A DNA stretch of 30,392 nt from Perkinsus olseni (lineage: Eukaryota; Perkinsozoa; Perkinsida; Perkinsidae). The notes below the pieces were generated by a model. The model had not been told where the DNA came from, did not search any database, and saw only the letters and a program-made list of their open reading frames with translations. Positions 19,845-27,906 of the stretch are shown here, piece after piece. The translations under genes and the position numbers were made by a program. The stretch lies in the NCBI GenBank assembly GCA_013115135.1, contig JABANP010000591.1:1-30392 (forward strand), given 5' to 3'. Each line of letters begins with the position of its first letter. Positions within the stretch are counted from its first letter, which is position 1.

Positions 19845-21961
19845 ATGAATGGACAGGGGACAAAAACTTGGAATCGGAGACAATTATTGTGCAGTAAAGG
19901 GCGAATCTCTACAATGTGCCCGATCTCAGGTTGGACAGAGACGACTCTGAAGCTCGGCATCATAGACAAGGTCGTGCCTCTGGCCGTCCCTGTCAGGGGC
20001 TCCGTGATCGACTCAGTGGTTAGAATCATCAAACAGTTGGCGGCCACGCAGGCAGTGAGTACGGCTGCCTTCGTATTCCCGGAATGACGGTGGATGCAGG
20101 GAAAAGAGGATCCGGATGGTGACTCTATAGACGAGGAGGGGACCGGGGGGCCGCAAGTGGCAGCGCCAGCACAACGACGCCCTCGACAGGGAGAAGCTGG
20201 TCCGAGTGTGGAAGAGCCTTTCGAGGTTGACTTTAGTCTTCGAGACATTTCCGGTGTGCCTGGAGACTCCCACACCCCGTTGGGTGGTGGTGATGCTGGC
20301 CTTACCTCCCGGGGCTCCATCAAGCTCGGGGCACTTTCCATAACTCCGGCAGGCTAGGGAAACGTCAGCGTGGCGACACCTTCTCTACCACTGACGAGGA
20401 GGATTTATTCCCGCGCGGTATCCTCGACGAAAACAAGTCCGAAGGTGCGCTTCAGCGTGGAGAGGATTGGTTCAGCTCTGACGGTCCGGTGAGCTTGGAA
20501 GGAGAAAGATTCTCGGGTAGTTCTCGCAGGAGTACCACTGTGGAGAAAGGCGGCCCTCAAGTGATTGACTCTGAAGACTCCTGGAGTTTCACAGATCTCA
20601 CCACGGGCAGTAGGTCTTATCTCATTGGCCGCGAACAGTCTGAAACCCGAAGCACGCAGAGCCAACCGGTGCTGCGGCCACTTCCGATGACGATTGGGAT
20701 GATTTCAGTAGCGAGGGTCCCCTCCGGCCAAGCGATCGAAGAGCAGGTGGCTTTGCCGAGGGCAGTCTCCGTACTCAGTGATACCTTGAACGAGACCGAT
20801 GACTTTGAGTCAATCCCGAAAGCCAGCGCTCCTGCCGCGAACCTCCAGGCTTTCATGGCAGACTCCGGGCTATCAGAGGACAGCCTCAGTTGGCTGGGGA
20901 TGGGACCTGGGGAAGGTCAACGTCAGAAGAGGCACCGAGTCGACGACAGCTTGTCGGACTTCGGCTCACTCGTCGTCCCCAGCAGCGCCAAAGAAGGGAC
21001 CTCACGCTCTATACCATCGCAAGGGTCGAGAGAAAAGACCTTCAGATTCCGTCTGAGCAGCTGCCCATCACCGGGGAGGGTTAGAGGAGGGCTGTGCGAG
21101 ATGGAGGGAACGTCCCCGCGGTACCCCGAAGTGGCGCAGAAGGGCGGGAGCGGTGCGCTCGGCGCATTCGATAGTGTCATGTTGTCCAGTCAGAGTGTTT
21201 CCTCGCAGTCTCCCGCCAGCTCTGCGGCGACGAACAGACGCCCGCCAAGGAGGGAAGCGAGGAGACTGCGGCGGGATGAATCATTCTTCGAAGGGTGGGA
21301 TACTTCCCCGGACTCGGATGGAACGGGGGCCAACGCCGCTGCTGGGATGAGCTTTGGCGAGGTGTGTAAAGGAGACTCTTTAGCTGTGACCGCGCGTGAT
21401 GGGAGAAGTCCTGGATCAGAAGTATCGTTCAGCGGGCCTCCGAGGTCTGCCGTTTCCTATGGTTCGGTAAAGCGGCCTCGAAAGGCGGATAGTAACTCTC
21501 GGAGGGTGTCCTTCGCTCGGCACCCAACCTATTCGGAAATCGACTCATCTTGGGCGGCTGAGGAGGGTGTCGTAGATAGTGACCAAAACTCGAGCGTCTC
21601 CAAACTCTCCATTTGGGACGACCTCAACAGCGACTCTGGTCCGAAAGATGAACCTTTCGTGGAACCCGAGCGGCGGCAGAAGAAGCCCAAGGTTCGTCAT
21701 GGCGCTGTGATGGGCACCCAAGTCGAGAAGGCGGTATCGATATCCCCAGGGTCTCTGCATAAGTACCGCTACGACCCGAGCACAGTGGACGACATCACCC
21801 CGCATGACTCGGTCTCCAACCCAGGAGCTCGTCTCCACTTCCGCTATGCTGGGGTGTCTCGGAAGTCGGGGCGCGGTCAGGAGAAACGTCAGTCCTGGCG
21901 TAAAAAGCAGGTCCCACGTTCTGCACTACCACGTGATGGTCTTTTCACAGTCTTCCGATAA
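19845..21961 (+). CDS. Serine-rich, largely disordered protein of unknown function
   Basis: Not recognised. The last exon is a single open block of about 530 codons (20357-21961), unusually long for this region. Two smaller exons come before it. A block ending at the GTGAGT donor after ...IIKQLAATQA (about 20054) joins a frame starting at GKEDPDGDSIDEEGTG. That exon probably ends at about 20250 and joins KRQRGDTFSTTDEEDLFP, which keeps the frame. The ATG at 19845 lies just after an AT-rich gap (19715-19844) and is the likely but unproved start. The protein is rich in Ser, Arg, Gly and acidic residues, with basic patches (ATNRRPPRREARRLRRDE, PERRQKKPKVRHG) that could act as nuclear signals, and ends in a basic tail. 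S/T-P and S-x-x-E sites suggest phosphorylation. It lies between two APC/C subunit genes, but that alone says nothing about function. Confidence 0.5.
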
Positions 21962-22430
21962 TTCTCCTTCATTACCCATTTCGGAGAAGATCTCACTTTT
22001 GTGGGCCGTTGGATCGAACCCGTGGGGTTCCGTGTTGAAGTAGTTGAAATCATTGGTGCGGTTCCGGTGAATTGAGATGAACACGCTGGATCCCCCCTCA
22101 CTAGTCCAATGCTGTGGGCACTGTAGTTCATCCTATTGGTGTATCGAGTCAACATCGTAGGGTCGCTGCTACCTTCGCGGGAGATGTTCTCAGAAAGATT
22201 CTCCTGAAGTCAGTGGGAAAGCTATCGTCATAGGATTCCGACGACCTTCAGGGCCAGTGCAGCGGCAGTCCTCGAAGGAGTGTACAGTCCTTCTGGCGGT
22301 TCCCTTGTTGTGCGGAACCGACAGGGGCTCTGCGTGACCATCGCATCATTGGGACTTCGAGGATCGTACGAGATCCTCTGACTCCGCCGTGACGCTAGGC
22401 GGAGTAGCTGTCGTTGTAGTCAGCTCAGTT
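21962..22430. other. Intergenic, upstream of APC2
   Basis: A 469-bp gap between the serine-rich gene and the APC2 start codon. No convincing frame or structural RNA is visible. It should contain the 3' end of the former and the APC2 promoter. Confidence 0.45.
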
Positions 22431-25400
22431 ATGTCATCGTCGTCATCCTCGTGTACTGTCTCTGAGGATGTGTGCATGAGCGGGGCCTCCGAGGAAGATA
22501 TCAAGGCATGCATCATGGGTGGGCCTAGAGAACCGCGACTAACCTGTGGTTTATCTTTTCCCCTGCAGCGTTGGCTCGATCGGCCCCTGTAGACGATGAG
22601 AGTCAGTGGCTAGCGTGGTTGGAGGACCTCGCTCACCATGTTGAGGCTGCTGCAGTAGCGACAGGGGACCCTCCAACGGTTAAGGTAGACGATCCTGTGA
22701 CGAGGTCGACCAGCCTTAGTCGTCGTGTTAGAGCTGGGTGGTGGCGGCCATTCAGCAGCCAGCGGCCGAGCGATCGAAGTACCGAGACGACTACGAAGTG
22801 GCCGTCTTTCGCCCTTGCATTCTCTACTCGATACACCGGGCTATCGTCAAGGCCAGGTAGTTACTTCAACCACCCTGCGACACCTCCTCGCCAGGCACTG
22901 CTTCGGCACACCTACCGAGAACTCGGACGCTTCCTCTCTGTCCGGATCGGCCACCGGTGAGCTGGTCGAGGCCTCCGACCAGAAGCTAGGGACACCTCCG
23001 AGCTACGCATGCCATCCTTTCAACGATGAAGATGATCACCTGCCGACTGCCGATGCGTCGAGGCCTTCACAGGAGTGGGACTGTCTGATGCAGATGATGC
23101 CAGAGCGGTCATCAGAAGCTGAGGAATGGTTGCCTTGGAAGGAGGCCCTCAGAGACGGCTTGAACGAGGAAGGGCAGGAGGCCGACGGATTAGCCCATGC
23201 CCCCAAGGTCCCGGTTCAAGCGAAGCAATCGCCGCCTCCCGAGTTTGTCGCGCGTAGGTGCGCAGTCTGATCAACCTGTGCGGTTTGGGTGGCCTCTGGT
23301 GCGCGGCGTGGCGTCGCATCCTCATGGACGATCTCATAACGCCAATGGTGGCCCTTGGTTGCCGGAAGGACTTCAACGTCGCCGTCCTCAGCCCACTGCT
23401 GCGGTGAGTCTTCGAGCCCCCTCCTTGTGGAGGCTCCTTCCAGGTACTTCTCGACGATCATACCGGAACTCATCGAGCCAGCCGGTGTTGCTTCCTTCTC
23501 TAGCGGCTGCGGCTCTTGGAAGGCGATGGTGTGCTGGACGATGGCTCGGCTGCGGTGTCGTGGCCCGAGCAACTCGAACGGCAGGAACATCATCATCGAC
23601 CGACGGGATCAAGGAATCTTCGCCATGATCCGCGTGAGTCGAATGTCCTTCACCATAAGCAGACTATCGCCATGGTTCGGTACAGGACTACCCCTACAGT
23701 ACACAAGCCCTGATAGATCTGTCCTGGTGCATCAAGTACCTCGAGGCCTGCAAGGAGAAGGGGTTTGAAGTCGGGGATAGGTGAGCCCTCGGAGAGCCCC
23801 ACGACAGACAATTCATTTGATGCCTGCTTGCGAGGAGACTGTGCTAGCCTCTCCTCAGCCCGTCACTGATGGTCCAGCTCGCAGCTTCCATACAGTTGGA
23901 GTTCCATCGCCGACTGCTCATCCCGAGCGCCCACACCTCTGACGTTCTCAAGCTGTATCTGCGAACATTCAACTCGGTTAATGTTCTCCTCGGCGGCGAC
24001 AGGCCCGAAGCGGCACGCAAAGTGAGGGCTACTGTAGACTTAGTCCTCACCTAGAAGAGGGCACAACGAGGATTCACCGCGAGTCGCAGAAGATCGCCTT
24101 CGCCCGTAGGAGAAACTAATAATCGTCAACTGGTTCTAGATCCTCGTGTTTGTGAGTTTGTAGCCCTCCAACGTCCATACCGGCTCAGTTGGACTCTCAC
24201 TGATGTGCACATCTCCTTTCTGGGCTTCAGGGATCGTCGGTGTTGTACAGAGTCTCTCAGATCTTCGATTGGATATGCGAGCCCGTAGTGGCTTTCCTCC
24301 AAGGTCGGAGTGATACCGTTAGATGTGTGGTAGCTGCTATGCTTGAAGGAGGCTCCGAGAATGGGTGGGATGAAGACAGCAAACCGAAGGGAGTATTTAC
24401 CAGGGCCAGCTACGACATGATCTTCCTCAATTCACGACGGGGCGGGTTCTCTGCTGTAAACAGTCTAGCGACCTCAGTCCCGTGTGAATCCTCCTGAGGG
24501 TCGCTCTTGGATGTTCTCCTTAGTGGAAGTATTGCAGTCGTAGGAGGCGTCTGCGATTCAGTATATTGTTGGTCTGCAGGTGACCACGGTCCCGGTGTAC
24601 CCGTGGCGCGGCTGAAGCGGTACAGTGCATCAGGCGAGTGGCTCGAGCTCTACAACTTCGAGACACCGGTCATGCCCGCCGCCGCCCAGCACGGCTCGGT
24701 ACGGCTATCCTCTCCTCCACTGGTCTCGGCTGCGGGAGGAAGATTCATACAAGTGTGGGATGAAAGGTGACCATCACGACGTCGAATTCCGCGGTTTCGT
24801 CGTACCTCTGCGAAGTTCCGATCTTTGTGGCTTCAGTGGTCGAGTAAGGTCCTCTCTGGACACCTGTTGGTCTGCTAGATTCCCTCCAGCGTCGCAGCGT
24901 GGGAAGAGAGAGTCGACCGAAGCTCAGATGCTACCCCTGCTTGTCGTTGGTGTCTATGGTTCCGAGGACATCTTCATCAGAGAGTAGGCCGTAGCCGGTT
25001 CGATCCTCCTCCCTCCGTCATTGTGTCAGTTGAGTGTTACGTCTCTTCTTGAGTGGTTCCAGTTGCCCTCCTGCCGTGTCCCTCCACCAGGTACCGTGAG
25101 CTCATGTGCCAGCGTCTACTTGGCGTATCTTACGCATCGAACCCGCAGGCCGAGTCCACACGGGATGCGAACAATCTGATCACGTTAAAAGAAGAAGTTC
25201 GGGAAGGACGCTCTACAGCCTTGTGATGTGAGTGGAAAACGGCTCCTCGCCTAACGCACCCACGACTGTTCACGGTGTTGATCATCATGTACAACTCTTG
25301 AATGACGCAATGCCGTTGGGCTGGAACGTTGTGATGCACTCGTAAGAGGCCTCTGTTCCCTCGTACAACGAATATGATGTCTTCGTATTCTGGACCGCTG

Positions 25401-26257
25401 GACAGTTGAACGCTCTCTCATGGCTCAGGTTATTCTTCACGACGTTGAGAACTCGAAGAAGGTGAGTACGCATGTCCTTCGAAGACTCACAGGCCACCAC
25501 CGAGATATACCAGAGATCTCAGCCTTGATAGTAGCCCCCCCGCACTCCTCCCCACTTCCATGGCCGGTGCCCCAGGTGTCAAGGCACTTCTGGCCCTCCA
25601 GCGCCGGACGTGCTCGTATAGGGGACATACGCCACTACCATCAGCAGTACGATCAGCTCAGATTGCAGCCTTGTATAGTCGAGGAGGTAAGCCAGTTTAA
25701 GAATTTGGCGGCAGTGAATACGGCAAGTGGAAGCTATGAGGCAGCACAGACACGGGCCCAACTCACCCTCAGATGCTTTCGCGGTTCTCGATAGAATATG
25801 AGCTCACGTGTGGCCAGCGGGAGCTCATGTGGCTCCGCACAGAGGGCTACGCTGTAGTGGACATCACCATCAATGGAACGACAAATGAGGTCGGTCTACT
25901 TCATTGAGAGCCGGAGCCTCATTTTCATGAGTACCGACCGACTCTCTCTCGTGGTACTTTTCGTCTCGCGCAGGTGACATGCCCATTGCTGGCCCTCACA
26001 GTCCTTGCGGTCTTCGAAGACGATTCAGAACCCGCTTGGACATTCACCAGAGAGAATATTCTACAGCTTGTGGGAGGGGGGATGGACGAAGATGCGGTGA
26101 GCTCTCAACGCCCGATCAGTTTGATTACGTGCGACTAGTTAGATCGTGTGATCAGTGTGATTAGTTTATTCCTCAGGTGAATTACGCTATACGGTTTTGG
26201 ACCAGTCGGCATGTTTTGATTGAAAACCCTAACGGCACGATTTCTGTGAACGAATGA
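22431..26257 (+). CDS. ANAPC2: Anaphase-promoting complex subunit 2 (APC2, cullin subunit)
   Basis: APC2 is the cullin-like subunit of the APC/C; its C-terminal cullin and winged-helix domains hold the RING partner APC11. Exons with checked phase: 22431-22518, 22569-22684, 22732-22856, 22895-23207, 23258-23403, 23859-24021, 24231-24455, 25429-25686, 25773-25889, 25974-26096, 26177-26257; several between 23404 and 25228 are less exact. Diagnostic pieces in family order: HRRLLIPSAHTSDVLKLYLR, IFDWICEPVVAFLQGRSDTV, LLVVGVYGSEDIFIREYREL, MCQRLLGISYAS, GKDALQPCD, VILHDVENSKK, SRHFWPSSAG, HQQYDQLRLQPC, then the C-terminal LLALTVLAVF, YAIRFWTSRHVLIE and NPNGTISVNE, matching WTLEEL...GVLREEP.GTFTVIE of APC2. 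A Ser/acidic insert (exon 4) is not in the human protein. An extra A in the run 25187-25190 shifts the frame; the duplicate at 7019-7309 shows the unshifted version. Confidence 0.9.
24947..25240 (+). repeat. Right copy of the APC2-derived duplicated block
   Basis: Direct repeat of 7019-7309, about 17.9 kb away, covering two APC2 exons and their intron with only scattered substitutions. Similarity stops abruptly at the 5' side, inside the exon encoding VGVYGSEDIF. On the 3' side it fades after the GTGAGT donor and resumes in the flank and secreted-protein gene. Confidence 0.9.
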
Positions 26258-26568
26258 GCGCCATCAGTGCGTGGTCTTGTGTTCAAAAGTTGAGCCGTCG
26301 CATCTCCATCCGCACGGGGAACCGATCCTTCGTGCCCCTCAACCCTTCAGCTCACTTCGCAACACAACGCATCCAGAGGGCTAACATCAACAGCACATGT
26401 GCATGGGGGAGTCAACATCACGCTACAAAATAATGACTCAACAGCGAACAGTTGTCGAGCTGTCAAATTAGGGGAACGAAATACGAGAGGGCGGCCGCTA
26501 GGGGGATACTTGTCTGATAGATGATCATTAAACCTTGCTGGAAGATGCCCGACAGATGGAGTCGAAAA
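26258..26568. other. Convergent 3' intergenic region
   Basis: A 311-bp gap between the APC2 stop and the stop of the convergent secreted-protein gene; both transcripts must end here. It contains sequence blocks shared with about 7660-7800 in the left copy of the duplication. No gene is seen. Confidence 0.6.
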
Positions 26569-27714
26569 CTACGAAGTCCTCTTCAGGGTGGAATGGCATC
26601 TCTTGCTGCCATTCTTATTCAGGAACACCAGCTTCAATTGCTTTGGTTCCTTTGGGCAGATCCGAATTGTATCGAATGAAATCGATAGTATTTTATCATC
26701 AAATTTCACCTCCGACGAAGTAATGCGTTGCTTGAAGTCGAGGAGCATGGGGCGCAGGCAGCCCACCTGCTGGACTCTGTGGTCTTCCACCCACTCGAGT
26801 CCAGACAGGATTACATCTTTTCTGATTCCGTCGTTTAGCTGGACAAAGCCATGTCTGGTGCCGCTCTTCGCATCAGTTGCGATGTTGACGCGAGCAAACG
26901 CAGCTGGAACTCTTACAACATAGAATCCGTCAGCAATGTCGTTGGATGATTCTGCGGCCGCAGCTGACTCGGATCTTCTGCGCGCCAGCCTTGGACGCTT
27001 AGCGGGGCTGTTCCCGCCAGGGACCTTCGCGATGGTCTTTCTCTTCAGGCTCGATGGACGCTCTTCGCATTGATCGGCCCTTTTCGGCAGTCCCGGTATG
27101 GCTAGAGCCTCGACGCGCGGCTCAAAACTCCCTTTCCCCAGAGCAAAATAATGAGTGCACAGCATAACCCGGTCACGCTCTCCAATGGGCCACAAACATG
27201 CCGTCACTTCACTACCCTGACGGTCCTCACACAAAACGAGATCCGGAAAAGACTTCTTGGGAACCGGCCCCAGCCTAGAGCGAAGCCTCTTGAGGAATCC
27301 ATAAGATTCGCTCTCAGAGGTCTGTACGAGATTATAACATTTCTCTACAATCTTGCCTGTAAGGAAGTTCTTGCCTTTAGGGAACAGTACACGAGACCCA
27401 TACGGCGCGAGTAGATCAGCCTTAGTCATAGTCTCCACCCAGTCCTGGCCCTTCGCTGTGACCATTGCTTTCGACCCTTCCTTGCATTGCAGAATGACCA
27501 CTTCAAAGAAGGCTAGATCGCGAAGAGTCTCACTCAAAGAGCGAAGAGCGAAGACTCGTCCGTCGTCGATCGTAGTAGCTCGATAGATACCCGGAAGAAG
27601 TCGCGATTCCACAACGGGTTCCGTATCCACCGGCGCATTTCGACCAACCGCGCCATCTGCAGTGGAAGCCAGCAGACCCACGATGACGAATAGCCTCCTC
27701 CTCACAGTATGCAT
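26569..27714 (-). CDS. Intronless secreted protein with a basic NLS-like region (copy B, intact)
   Basis: Function unknown. A single 381-codon frame from the ATG at 27714 to a TAG at 26569, with no intron, in contrast to its neighbours. Residues 1 to about 22 (basic MHTVRRR, then LFVIVGLLAS, ending near ADGAVG) look like a signal peptide; no later membrane segment is seen. A conserved middle part (about 83-190) includes AMVTAKGQDWVETMTKADLL, LAPYGSRVLFPKGKNF, SESESYGFLKRLRSRLGPVP and LCEDRQGSEVTACLWP. Residues 221-248 are strongly basic, with SSLKRKTIAKVPGG and AKRPRLARRR, resembling a bipartite nuclear localisation signal. The C-terminal part (about 262-381) has GFYVVRVPAAFARVNI, LEWVEDHRVQQVGCLRPMLL and ILSISFDTIRICP. 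It faces APC2 tail to tail with 311 bp between the stops. A degenerate paralogue lies at 7851-9853. I know of no named domain that fits. Confidence 0.85.
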   Translation of the reverse strand: MHTVRRRLFVIVGLLASTADGAVGRNAPVDTEPVVESRLLPGIYRATTIDDGRVFALRSLSETLRDLAFFEVVILQCKEGSKAMVTAKGQDWVETMTKADLLAPYGSRVLFPKGKNFLTGKIVEKCYNLVQTSESESYGFLKRLRSRLGPVPKKSFPDLVLCEDRQGSEVTACLWPIGERDRVMLCTHYFALGKGSFEPRVEALAIPGLPKRADQCEERPSSLKRKTIAKVPGGNSPAKRPRLARRRSESAAAAESSNDIADGFYVVRVPAAFARVNIATDAKSGTRHGFVQLNDGIRKDVILSGLEWVEDHRVQQVGCLRPMLLDFKQRITSSEVKFDDKILSISFDTIRICPKEPKQLKLVFLNKNGSKRCHSTLKRTS

Positions 27715-27906
27715 GACGAGAACAAGTGAAACGATGAGATGAAGAATGGAACTCGTTTAATTACACTCTCTTCGTGCGTCTCGTCGCGTCGACGTAAAAG
27801 CGCGCGCCATTATGATCGATGCTAGGACTGGCTTGGCGAGCGCATCTCCGTGGGAAATGATCATCCGGTGCGGGGTAGCGAACGACGGGAGTGGAACCAT
27901 TGCACG
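27715..27906. promoter_or_regulatory. Shared upstream region of the secreted-protein and polycystin genes
   Basis: The two start codons face away from each other across 192 bp, so both promoters should lie here. No recognisable motif is visible. The call rests on gene arrangement only. Confidence 0.35.

Noticed and set aside
19727..20341. 204-codon open frame on the minus strand
   Set aside because: It runs antisense through exons of the plus-strand serine-rich gene and into an AT-rich gap. Its composition is not protein-like towards the end, and the plus-strand reading has working splice phases.
12524..25190. Programmed frameshifting of nuclear genes
   Set aside because: Known perkinsozoan frameshifting is mitochondrial, at AGG and CCC codons. 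The breaks here sit in plain T and A runs with no shared slippery context, so assembly error or mutation is more likely.
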